Assembly (NCBI GenBank): GCA_019748195.1
Contig: JAIEPW010000029.1
Coordinates: 32,055 to 96,054, forward strand
Source: Bryobacteraceae bacterium
GTDB lineage: Bacteria > Acidobacteriota > Terriglobia > Bryobacterales > Bryobacteraceae
DNA: 64,000 nt
Reading direction: 5' to 3'
Shown here: piece after piece, positions 19,475 to 28,495 of the stretch
How positions within the stretch are numbered: the first letter of the stretch is position 1
How the letters are laid out: each line of letters starts with the position of its first letter
The notes under the pieces: generated by a model
What the model was told of the DNA's origin: nothing
What the model saw: only the letters and a program-made list of their open reading frames with translations
Database searches by the model: none
Program-made: the position numbers and the translations under genes

Positions 19475-19936
19475 GTGGCCGGCAAGCTCCAGTCCGAGTT
19501 GAAGCAGACCAAGCCCTTCGGCTCCAAGGGCCAGGAGGCCATCCTGGGACTGTGGCGCACCGCCGATCGACTTCGGAGGGTTGCCGCGCGAAAGCTGGAG
19601 CCCCACGGCGTCACGCTGCAGCAATACAACATACTCCGCATTCTCCGGGGGGCGGGGAAGGACGGGATCGCTACACTGGCCATCGGCGAACGCCTGATCG
19701 AGGAAACGCCCGGAATCACCCGCCTGCTGGATCGCTTGGAAGCCAAGCAATGGGTCCTGCGGGAACGCTGTCCGCGGGATCGCCGGCAGGTCCTGTGCTA
19801 CCTGACGCCGAAGGGACGTGACCTGCTTGCCGGGCTCGATTCCTCGATGAGCCGGCTGGACCAGCAGACGCTCTCCATGCTCACCGATGCCGAACTCGAT
19901 TCGCTGATCGCGATTCTGGACAAGATTCGCGGATAG
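19475..19936 (+). CDS. MarR-family transcriptional regulator
   Basis: 153 aa starting at GTG 19475. Typical MarR layout: helix-rich N-terminus, winged helix near residues 50-105 (VTLQQYNILRIL, ETPGITRLLDRLE recognition helix region, wing RDRRQVLCYLTPKGR) and C-terminal dimerisation helices. Such regulators usually repress their own gene and a neighbour and release on binding a small phenolic or oxidative signal. The downstream NTF2-like gene and the shared operator motif suggest it controls that gene. Confidence 0.92.
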   Translation: MAGKLQSELKQTKPFGSKGQEAILGLWRTADRLRRVAARKLEPHGVTLQQYNILRILRGAGKDGIATLAIGERLIEETPGITRLLDRLEAKQWVLRERCPRDRRQVLCYLTPKGRDLLAGLDSSMSRLDQQTLSMLTDAELDSLIAILDKIRG

Positions 19937-19956
19937 CGCTATTTCGGCTTCAACAA

Positions 19957-19968
19957 CTGATATATCAA
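19957..19968. promoter_or_regulatory. Candidate MarR operator upstream of the NTF2-like gene
   Basis: CTGATATATCAA contains the perfect 10-bp palindrome TGATATATCA and matches 9 of 12 bases of TTGACAGATCAA in the MarR promoter. It lies 28 bases before the ATG of the next gene. Confidence 0.5.
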
Positions 19969-19995
19969 CCACTGACCAATAAAGGAACACGAAAC

Positions 19996-20346
19996 ATGAC
20001 CGCCACTCTGGACAAGCAACTGAACGATCTGATCCTTTCCGGCAAGGCGATGGAAGCCTTCGACGGCTTCTACGCGGACGATGTCGTGATGCAGGAGAAC
20101 GCCGCCGCGCCGATGACCGGCAAGGCGCCTAACCGTGCTCGTGAGGAGCAGTTCTTCGCATCAATCGAGGAGTTTTACGCCAACCGGCTGCTTTCGAGCG
20201 CGGTCGACGGCGACGTTTCCTTCTCCGAGTGGGAATGGGAATTGAAGTTTCGCGGCGGCCCGCGCGTGACCATGAACCAGGTAGCCGTGCGGCGGTGGAA
20301 CGGCGGCAAAGTCACTCACGAGCGCTTCTACTACAACAAGGGTTGA
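19996..20346 (+). CDS. NTF2-like / SnoaL-like small protein
   Basis: 116 aa starting at ATG 19996 with a good ribosome site (AAAGGAA about 8 bases upstream). The pattern of an N-terminal helix (AMEAFDGFYADDVVMQEN), then antiparallel strands ending in WNGGKVTHERFYYNKG, is that of the SnoaL-like cone-shaped fold, used by isomerases, hydrolases and ligand-binding proteins. Catalytic residues cannot be assigned. It is probably controlled by the adjacent MarR regulator. Confidence 0.85.
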   Translation: MTATLDKQLNDLILSGKAMEAFDGFYADDVVMQENAAAPMTGKAPNRAREEQFFASIEEFYANRLLSSAVDGDVSFSEWEWELKFRGGPRVTMNQVAVRRWNGGKVTHERFYYNKG

Positions 20347-20356
20347 TTCCGGGGAA

Positions 20357-20385
20357 GCGCCGGCCTCAAGGCGAGGGGCCGGCGC
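20357..20385. terminator. Hairpin between convergent genes
   Basis: Perfect 9-bp stem GCGCCGGCC / GGCCGGCGC with an 11-base loop between the ends of the NTF2-like gene and the nfeD-like gene; the latter's stop codon lies in the loop. No T-run follows on either strand, so termination strength is uncertain. Confidence 0.45.
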
Positions 20386-21634
20386 GCTCCACGCGCAGTC
20401 GCATCCCGTCCACGCCAGTCACACGCACTTGCGTTCCCGCCGGTAGGGGCAAGGCTGCCTCGGCATCCCAATACTCGCCGCGGATAAACACCTTGCCCGC
20501 CGGGTTCAAGTCGGAATACGCCTCTCCGATCTGATTCACCATGCCGGCCTCCGCGGTGATGGACTTGTTGCGCCGCGCCTTCATCACCAGCGACAGCAAG
20601 AACATCGTGATCAGGGAGAAGGGAACCGCCACCGCCAGGGCGGTCTTCCACTGAATCCGGAGTTCCGGAGGACCCTCGATCAACAGCACCGCGCCCAGCA
20701 CCATGGCCACCGCGCCGCCCGCTCCCAGGATGCCGTGCGAGGCGTATTTCGCCTCCAGCACAAACAGAGCCACGGACAGCACCAGCAGCGCGACGCCCAG
20801 CGCATTGATGGGCAACACGCTGAGCGCCGACAGGCCAAGCAGCAGCGCGATGGCGCCCACAACCCCAGGCAGCACCAACCCCGGCGACGTGAACTCGGCA
20901 TATAGGCCGAGAATCCCCAGCACCAGGAGCACGAATCCCGCGTTCGGGTCGGCGACGCGCGAAACGATCTTCTCCCTCATGCTGAGCTCGAAGCGGACTA
21001 CCTCCGGCTTCTGCAGGCGGAAGCGCCCGGTGCTTCCATCCCAGCGGCGGACCGGCGTGCCGTTCAGGGTCCGAAGCAGTTCGGCCTCGCTGGAGGCGAT
21101 CCACTCGATCAGATTCTGCTCCTTGGCTTCCTTCTCCGTGAATGCCACCGCTTCCCGCACGGTCTTCTCGGCGACTTCGGCATTTCGACCGCGCTTGGAA
21201 ACCAGGCTCCGCAGGAACGCGGCGGTATCGTTCTCCACCTTCCGGCGCAGAACCGGATCCATCTGCTGGCCCATGAGCACGGGTGACGCCGAGCCGGTAT
21301 TGGTGCCCGGCGCCATCGCCGCGACATCCGCCGCCTGCAGGAGGAAAAACCCAGCCGACGACGCCCGTGCGCCTCCGGGTCCCACCCAGGCGATTACCGG
21401 AACCGGGGACGCGATCAGCTTTTCGCAGATGGCGCGGGTGGCGTCTGACAGGCCGCCCGGCGTGTTCAGGCGCAGCAGCAACGCCTCGGCGTTTTCCTGC
21501 CTGGCCGATTCAATAGCCCGGCTCAGGATTTCCACGGTGATGGGATGGATGACGCCGTCAACATCCACCGCGAGCACGCGCTCGCCGGTCACCTGCGCCG
21601 CGGCGAGAACCCCCAGGAGAAGAAGGCGACTCAT
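20366..21634 (-). CDS. NfeD-family membrane serine protease (ClpP-class domain plus NfeD OB-fold)
   Basis: 422 aa with a signal sequence (MSRLLLLGVLAAAQVTG). Residues about 20-200 are ClpP-like: RLNTPGGLSDATR, ARASSAGFFLL with the probable catalytic Ser, and KVENDTAAFLRSL with the probable Lys of a Ser-Lys dyad. Four or five membrane helices follow (about 230-340), then a soluble OB-fold domain near the end (KVFIRGEYWDAEAALPLPAGTQVRVT). This is the long NfeD form, often paired with a stomatin-like protein and linked to membrane quality control; no stomatin gene is adjacent here. Confidence 0.92.
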   Translation of the reverse strand: MSRLLLLGVLAAAQVTGERVLAVDVDGVIHPITVEILSRAIESARQENAEALLLRLNTPGGLSDATRAICEKLIASPVPVIAWVGPGGARASSAGFFLLQAADVAAMAPGTNTGSASPVLMGQQMDPVLRRKVENDTAAFLRSLVSKRGRNAEVAEKTVREAVAFTEKEAKEQNLIEWIASSEAELLRTLNGTPVRRWDGSTGRFRLQKPEVVRFELSMREKIVSRVADPNAGFVLLVLGILGLYAEFTSPGLVLPGVVGAIALLLGLSALSVLPINALGVALLVLSVALFVLEAKYASHGILGAGGAVAMVLGAVLLIEGPPELRIQWKTALAVAVPFSLITMFLLSLVMKARRNKSITAEAGMVNQIGEAYSDLNPAGKVFIRGEYWDAEAALPLPAGTQVRVTGVDGMRLRVERAGPSP

Positions 21635-21672
21635 GCGACCTCCTCCTCCCAGGGTAGCGGGTCATGCGGCAG

Positions 21673-22683
21673 TCAAGAGGTGCGGCGGTGGGAAGTGAAC
21701 AGGGCAACCACCGCCAGCCCGGCCCCGACGGCGATCGCCGCCGTGCTCACCGGCATCCGCGCGGCGGCACTGTACCAACTGCGCTCGAATACATGACCCT
21801 CATAGGCGCCACGCTCCCGCAAGTCCTCGGACGGCTGGTAAAGGCTGTCCTCTCGCTCCTGCGCGAAGCTTTCCTTCTTTTGCTGGTTGAACAGCGACCG
21901 CTCCATGTAATGGTCCGTCAAACGCGGGGACAGTTTTTCCATGGTGGAAATCAGCTTCGCCGAGCCTCCCACCGTCAGGTCCCGCACCGGATTCTCCGCC
22001 GCGTGCAGGATCGCGTCGGCAACCAACTGCGGGGTGTATACGGGCGCTGGCAGATTCGGCTCCTGATCCATGTAATTTCGCGCATGCTGCGGGAACGGCG
22101 TATCGATGGACGCGGGCTGCACCAGCGTTACCGACACGGGCGCGCCCTCCTGTTCCAGCTCCATCCGCAGCGTGTCGGTGTAGGCCTTCACGGCGGCCTT
22201 GGAGGCCGAGTACGCCCCTTGAAGCGGAAAAGCGCGATCCGACACGACGCTGCCCACATTGATCAGGGCTCCGCCGCGCTCCCGCAGATGCTCCAGCGCG
22301 ACCCGCGATCCCTGCACGACGCCCCAGAAGTTGGTCTCGAACAGCCGCCGCTGATCCTCCACCGGGACATCCAGCGACCGCCCGTAGATGGAAACCCCCG
22401 CGTTGTTAACCCAGGTATCGAAGCCGCCGAAGCGCCACCGCGCAACCTCCGCGACCTTGCGAACTTCGCCCTCGCGCCCGACGTCGGCGACCACGCACTC
22501 CACCTGGGAGCCGGCCGCGTGAAGCTCCTGCTCGATTTGCCGTAGCGCGTTCTCACTTCGGCCAGCCAGCACCACCTTCGCTCCCGCCCGCGCCGCTGCC
22601 CGCGCGGTCGCCAGGCCGATACCGCTGGTGGCGCCCGTAATGACCAGCACCTGATCCCCTATATGCTTGAGAACAATATTCAT
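21673..22683 (-). CDS. Short-chain dehydrogenase/reductase with C-terminal membrane segment
   Basis: 336 aa from ATG 22683, preceded by a strong ribosome site (AGGAGGT); an in-frame start 90 bases upstream lacks one. Rossmann motif TGATSGIG, NNAG, catalytic Ser in NVGSVVSD, and YSASK (Tyr-Lys) show an active SDR using NAD(P)H. The C-terminus ends in one hydrophobic helix (MPVSTAAIAVGAGLAVVALF) and a short basic tail, so it may be anchored to the membrane. The substrate is unknown. It is divergent from the YihY gene. Confidence 0.9.
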   Translation of the reverse strand: MNIVLKHIGDQVLVITGATSGIGLATARAAARAGAKVVLAGRSENALRQIEQELHAAGSQVECVVADVGREGEVRKVAEVARWRFGGFDTWVNNAGVSIYGRSLDVPVEDQRRLFETNFWGVVQGSRVALEHLRERGGALINVGSVVSDRAFPLQGAYSASKAAVKAYTDTLRMELEQEGAPVSVTLVQPASIDTPFPQHARNYMDQEPNLPAPVYTPQLVADAILHAAENPVRDLTVGGSAKLISTMEKLSPRLTDHYMERSLFNQQKKESFAQEREDSLYQPSEDLRERGAYEGHVFERSWYSAAARMPVSTAAIAVGAGLAVVALFTSHRRTS

Positions 22684-22798
22684 AATTGCGATACCTCCTA
22701 AGGTGCGAATACTCTGGATGGACATTGGCTTACCGATGGGCGTTTCATCCACGGATCGATTTCCGCGCGGCAACCCGATTGCAGCATTAGATCAGATC

Positions 22799-23677
22799 AT
22801 GTTTCGGGAACTCTATTCGATGTTGAAAGCCGCTATCGCCGACTGGTCAGACGACGAATCGCCCCGTTTGGGTGCGGCGCTGGCCTACTACACGCTGTTC
22901 TCACTGGCCCCGCTGCTGGTGATCATCATCGGTATCGCCAGTTGGGTGCTGGGTAGCGAAGAAGCAAAACGAAGCGTAATCACCGAGGTTTCCAACCTGG
23001 CAGGGCCGCAGGTGGGGGAGACCGTACGGGATATCGTGGAACATGCCAACAAGCAGCGTGCCGGCCTGATCGGCGCAGCCGTGGGCTTTGTCACACTCCT
23101 GATCGGCGCGTCCGGCGCTTTCGTGGAACTGCAGACCGCGCTGAATCGCATCTGGGAGGCGCCCGACCCGCCGAAACAGGGGTGGCTCGCTACCGTCAAG
23201 CAGCGCGGATTCGCGTTCCTCCTGGTGCTCGCGGCCGGATTTCTGCTGCTGCTTTCAGTGGCTCTCACCACGGCGCTCGCCGCCGCGGGGAAGTTCGTGG
23301 AGCCGATTCTTCCTGCCCCTGAGTTTTTGTTGCACGCCCTCAATGTTGTGGTCTCCGTTGCCGTGCTGACCCTGGTGTTCGCGCTGATCTACCGCTATAT
23401 TCCAGATGTCGAGATCGCGTGGGGCGACGTCTGGCTCGGCGCGGCCTTCACGGCGGCGCTGTTTACCGTCGGCAAGACCCTCATCTCCATGTACCTGGGC
23501 ATGAGCGGAATGACCTCGGCTTTCGGAGCGGCGGGAAGCGTGATCGCGCTGCTGGTGTGGATCTACTACTCCACGTTGATCTTCTTCTTTGGCGCCGAAT
23601 TCACGCAGGTGTATGCCTGCGAGAAAGGCTCGAAGAGTCTGAGCTGCGGCAAAGCACCCACGGAACAGCCGGCCTGA
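22799..23677 (+). CDS. YihY/BrkB-family inner-membrane protein
   Basis: 292 aa from ATG 22799; earlier in-frame ATGs at 22718 and 22736 would add residues unlike the family. Six hydrophobic segments are seen. Family marks include GAALAYYTLFSLAPLL in the first helix, GFVTLLIGASGAFVELQ, RYIPDVEIAWGDVWLGA and GSVIALLVWIYYSTLIFFFGAEFTQVYA. The family is sometimes called ribonuclease BN, but that assignment was withdrawn; a transport or envelope role is likelier. Confidence 0.9.
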   Translation: MFRELYSMLKAAIADWSDDESPRLGAALAYYTLFSLAPLLVIIIGIASWVLGSEEAKRSVITEVSNLAGPQVGETVRDIVEHANKQRAGLIGAAVGFVTLLIGASGAFVELQTALNRIWEAPDPPKQGWLATVKQRGFAFLLVLAAGFLLLLSVALTTALAAAGKFVEPILPAPEFLLHALNVVVSVAVLTLVFALIYRYIPDVEIAWGDVWLGAAFTAALFTVGKTLISMYLGMSGMTSAFGAAGSVIALLVWIYYSTLIFFFGAEFTQVYACEKGSKSLSCGKAPTEQPA

Positions 23678-23727
23678 GGCGCCGTTTCCGCCGAAACCGA
23701 TCGCTGGCCGCAATCATCTGACCAGAC

Positions 23728-24207
23728 ATGCAATTCTTGACGGCGGTGATCTCGGCGGTACTGACGTTGGCTCCCGAAGGCCTTTCCACGCCCGAGTTGA
23801 GGTTGGACCTGCTGGGAGCGCCCCTCGCCAAGCTCAGCGCCGCCGACAGGCGCGTGCTCGATGAAGCCGTCGGGCTCATCCGGAAGGGCGATCATACCTT
23901 GGCGCTCGCCCGGCTCTCGGCGCTCAAGAACGGCAATCCGAACAATGGCGCGCTCCGCGTGGTCGCTTCCTATGCGTTGCTGCAGGCCGGCAATCTGCTC
24001 GGCGCCTTCGATGAGGCCCGGAAAGCCGACAGCCGCGAAAATACCAGCGGCTATATTTGCCTGTTCCTGGGCAAGGTGGCGCTGCTCACGGGGAACACCG
24101 CCGCCTGCGATCGCGAACTGAAGCATCTGGCCAATTCCAGCGAACTGGCTCGTGAGGTTTCCGAACTGCGGCGGGAGCGGCAGACGGTGTCACCCGTCCG
24201 GAAGTAA
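23728..24207 (+). CDS. Hypothetical protein with TPR-like helices
   Basis: 159 aa starting at ATG 23728. A hydrophobic N-terminus (MQFLTAVISAVLTLAPEG) may be a signal or anchor. Residues about 45-150 form paired helices with TPR-like spacing (AVGLIRKGDHTLALARLSALKNG, GALRVVASYALLQAGNLLGAF, GKVALLTGNTAACDREL). Probably a small periplasmic scaffold. Its stop codon overlaps the terminator of the convergent gene. Confidence 0.7.
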   Translation: MQFLTAVISAVLTLAPEGLSTPELRLDLLGAPLAKLSAADRRVLDEAVGLIRKGDHTLALARLSALKNGNPNNGALRVVASYALLQAGNLLGAFDEARKADSRENTSGYICLFLGKVALLTGNTAACDRELKHLANSSELAREVSELRRERQTVSPVRK

Positions 24208-24238
24208 AAAAGGCAGGCTCTCTTGTGGAAAGCCTGCC
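24201..24238 (-). terminator. Intrinsic terminator of the convergent large secreted-protein gene
   Basis: On the minus strand: 8-bp stem GGCAGGCT / AGCCTGCC around an 11-base loop, followed by a T-run (read from the A-run at 24206-24211). It ends transcription of the gene at 24266-26764. Confidence 0.85.
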
Positions 24239-24265
24239 GTAGGTGAGCACTCGACCGGAGAAAAC

Positions 24266-26764
24266 TCAGTTCTGAAGCGGCAGGATGCCGGGATTCGAGA
24301 ATTTTCCGTTTACCCGCACGATGATGGGCGCGATGGTCCCCGTGGGAATCGTAGCGGGCAGGCGGAACAGGATGGTCTGGGTTCCCACCAGCCCCTCGGC
24401 AGCTCCGGCAAACACCGGTTCCACCACCGCATCCGCCACCAGGACCTCCACCTTGTCGGCCAGAGTGTACTGTTGCGCGTCCGTGATCTGGAAACCATCC
24501 ACTGCCCGCCGGGTGTAAGGTCCAAGTCCGTTGGCGTAGATGCGGATCAACTCGCCGCGCCGCGCCGGGCGCTGCGGTGTCACTTGAGATCCGTCCTCCC
24601 GCAAGGCGAGCAGGATCTGCCGGCCGTCCGGCATTTGACTCGAGTACAGCCCCGGAGCGTTGCGCGCAACCTTGAATTCGCCTGTCACGTCCGCTAGTCC
24701 CTGCCGTTGAATGCGGAGCCTGTAATCGCCGTCGGCGAGGTCGGAGCTCAGTTGCGCGTTGATCTGCTCCTGCGAAACGTAGAGCAAGGGCAGCCACCGG
24801 CCTTCGACTTCCACCGCGGTACCGGCGATCGACTGCTGCAGCGGGTTCGACCTTCCCGGCTCCAGGCGCGGAGCGAGATCCTCGCCGAAAATGGAGATGA
24901 TGGAACCCGGAGCAACCGCTTTCTCCGGAGTCTCACCCACCGCGTTGCGGGTCACGGCCGGCGGAATGAAGGGTACCTTGTCCATGCCCGCGACCACCAC
25001 CCGGGCAAGCGACATCCGTACCACGCCGCTGGGCGAGGTGCCTTGCAAATCCCCCGTGAAGCGGCGGAATTTCCAACCCTGGCGCGCTTCCGCCGTTACC
25101 GTGACTTCCTGATTCAGCGGGTAGAAGCGGTCCGGGCTGGGAGGATCCAGCTTGAAGGTGACGCCTTCCTCCGGGTCTCCGATCGTGATCAGCCGGAACG
25201 CGGTGCGGTACGTGGCGACAAACTCCGCCACGCCGTCGCTGAACCGGTAGTTCTGCGTGGCCGTGCTGCTGTCGGACCAGGACACGAACTCGTTACGCTG
25301 ATCCTCGGAAACCGATTGCCGCATGGGCGCCAGGAAGCTGACTTCAGTCCCCGCCCGGCGGTCGATCACGCACGGCGCCGTGCAATCGGCGCCGTCCACC
25401 ACCAGGCGCAGTCCCGGCGGATTAGTCTTCACCGTTACCTGACCCAGCAGCTCAAAACGTGCCGCGAGGTCAAACACTGCGTCGGGCGTGTTCGGAATCG
25501 TAATCTCCTGTGTCCGGGATCCCCCGTTCGACCAGCTCACGAACGCCCACCGGCGCCCCCGGGAGTCCACGGCGATTTCCGGGGCGGCCACCATCTGTTT
25601 GGAATTGGGCGCCCAAACGAAATTGTGGCCCGGCCAGTTATCCTTGCCATTGATGGTCAGCTTCAAGCCCGCCGGCTCAGTCCGGATCGTGGAGCGGATA
25701 CCCCGAACAAACTTCGCGGTGATGATGGTCGGGTTCGAGATGTCCCAATCCGCTACCAGCGTGCCGTTCTGCCCCAGCCCATTGCTGAACCCATCGAATA
25801 CCCAATCGGCCCGCCCGTTGCGGTCCACCTGCGGCGACGGAGCTCCCACCAGGTGGGAAGAGCCGGGAATGAAGTCGAACTCGCCGTAACACAGCGGCGC
25901 GAGTCCCGGAGGAGCGTTCACCGGAAGCCGCCGGTAGTCGGGTTCGCACGCGTCGGCGCCCGGCTGAGGTCCCGTAGGGTTGTCGATGGTCCGGTCCACG
26001 GAACTCGTGGGCGTCTCGGTCCGGTCGATAGTCACCTTCAATCCTGGAGGATCGGTGAGGAACTTGACCCGCTTGCCGCGCTCAAAGTGCGCCGCCAGCG
26101 TGATCGGGCTGTCAATGCGAAGACTTAGGAGGTAAGGAACCGGCGGCCGCCCCGAATACGACCACCCGGTGAACACGAAGCCGGGGAAAGGGAAGGCATT
26201 CAGCCGGTACTCGTTTTCGGTCAACCAGATCCGCTGGTTTCCGTTTACGTAGCAGTTGGGCTCGATCCAGGCGATGCCGGCCAGAAACTGCGGTCCCGGC
26301 TCACCCGGCGCGCTACCCCCACCCGTTAATGCGCCGCAAAGGACCGGAGTCAGTTCCGTGTTCAACTGCGGGTTGCCGAGAATCTGAAAGTTGATTCGAA
26401 AATGACGTTCCGTCATCGCGGTCAGCGAGGTCAGGTTCGGGTTGGCCGTGATCACCTGCACGTTATCGCACGTCGGGATCAGCAGACTGCGGCTGTCCTG
26501 CCAGCCGCCAAAGAAGTAGCGATAGTTCAGGTCTACGCTCCCCTGGTAGCCGTTGCACCCCGTCCCCTCCGTTAGCGGGAACTCCAGCACGTGCCGCGAG
26601 CCGACGGGCCAGGAGAACGTCGTCGCATTCATATACAACTGCCCGTCGACGTAAAATCGAGCCCCCTCGGGACTTGTCGAAATCCGGGTGCTTACGATCG
26701 TTTGCTGCGCCGAAAGGGACCCGGCAGCTATCGCCGCCATCAGTGCCAGTCCAAGTCGTTTCAT
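24266..26764 (-). CDS. Large secreted beta-rich protein with repeated PEGA/InlB-like modules and TIGR03437-like C-terminus
   Basis: 832 aa from ATG 26764 (MKRLGLALMAAIAAGSLSAQ, signal peptide); 36 in-frame codons upstream look non-coding. The body repeats modules of the type TDPPGLKVTIDRTE, TEPAGLKLTINGKD and TNPPGLRLVVDG, each followed by FxxWSNG / FVSWSDS, similar to PEGA and bacterial-repeat domains that bind surfaces or polymers. The last 220 residues begin AVAPGSIISIFGEDLAP and form the lineage-typical C-terminal module. No catalytic domain is seen; an adhesion or cell-surface role is the best guess. Confidence 0.83.
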   Translation of the reverse strand: MKRLGLALMAAIAAGSLSAQQTIVSTRISTSPEGARFYVDGQLYMNATTFSWPVGSRHVLEFPLTEGTGCNGYQGSVDLNYRYFFGGWQDSRSLLIPTCDNVQVITANPNLTSLTAMTERHFRINFQILGNPQLNTELTPVLCGALTGGGSAPGEPGPQFLAGIAWIEPNCYVNGNQRIWLTENEYRLNAFPFPGFVFTGWSYSGRPPVPYLLSLRIDSPITLAAHFERGKRVKFLTDPPGLKVTIDRTETPTSSVDRTIDNPTGPQPGADACEPDYRRLPVNAPPGLAPLCYGEFDFIPGSSHLVGAPSPQVDRNGRADWVFDGFSNGLGQNGTLVADWDISNPTIITAKFVRGIRSTIRTEPAGLKLTINGKDNWPGHNFVWAPNSKQMVAAPEIAVDSRGRRWAFVSWSNGGSRTQEITIPNTPDAVFDLAARFELLGQVTVKTNPPGLRLVVDGADCTAPCVIDRRAGTEVSFLAPMRQSVSEDQRNEFVSWSDSSTATQNYRFSDGVAEFVATYRTAFRLITIGDPEEGVTFKLDPPSPDRFYPLNQEVTVTAEARQGWKFRRFTGDLQGTSPSGVVRMSLARVVVAGMDKVPFIPPAVTRNAVGETPEKAVAPGSIISIFGEDLAPRLEPGRSNPLQQSIAGTAVEVEGRWLPLLYVSQEQINAQLSSDLADGDYRLRIQRQGLADVTGEFKVARNAPGLYSSQMPDGRQILLALREDGSQVTPQRPARRGELIRIYANGLGPYTRRAVDGFQITDAQQYTLADKVEVLVADAVVEPVFAGAAEGLVGTQTILFRLPATIPTGTIAPIIVRVNGKFSNPGILPLQN

Positions 26765-26870
26765 ATGATGCCGATACCCCAGGTGTAGAACTTCAGGAAC
26801 TCCAGTCCTAGCGTTAGATCGGCAGGGGAGCGTGCGACCTTTAGCCGGGCCTCGGGTCGCATCCGGACGC

Positions 26871-26909
26871 AAAAAAACCCGGCGGCAACCCCTTTCGGAT
26901 CGCCGCCGG
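26871..26909 (-). terminator. Intrinsic terminator of the second cytochrome/monooxygenase gene
   Basis: Stem CCGGCGGC / GCCGCCGG around a 15-base loop, followed on the minus strand by a seven-base T-run (A-run at 26871-26877). Confidence 0.85.
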
Positions 26910-26941
26910 CGTATTTCTGCGAAGAACTGGCTTAGGGCTTT

Positions 26942-28318
<1,377 letters not shown>

Positions 28319-28495
28319 CCGCCCGTTGGCCCAACCCGGCGGACACTGCTGCCTAAATCATACATCCGCCGCATCGCGCTGAGGTTAAAGGATTGTCAAG
28401 GTGTTGACCCTAAAATTCGCATCGAGAAACTGCGATTTGTGTGCTATCCTGCTCACACTGTTGGGCTTGAATCTCACGTTAAGGGAACAATCACA

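Noticed and set aside
24707..26128. Long antisense frame over the beta-rich secreted protein
   Set aside because: Arg/His-rich composition and complete overlap with a convincing gene; typical of high-GC antisense frames.
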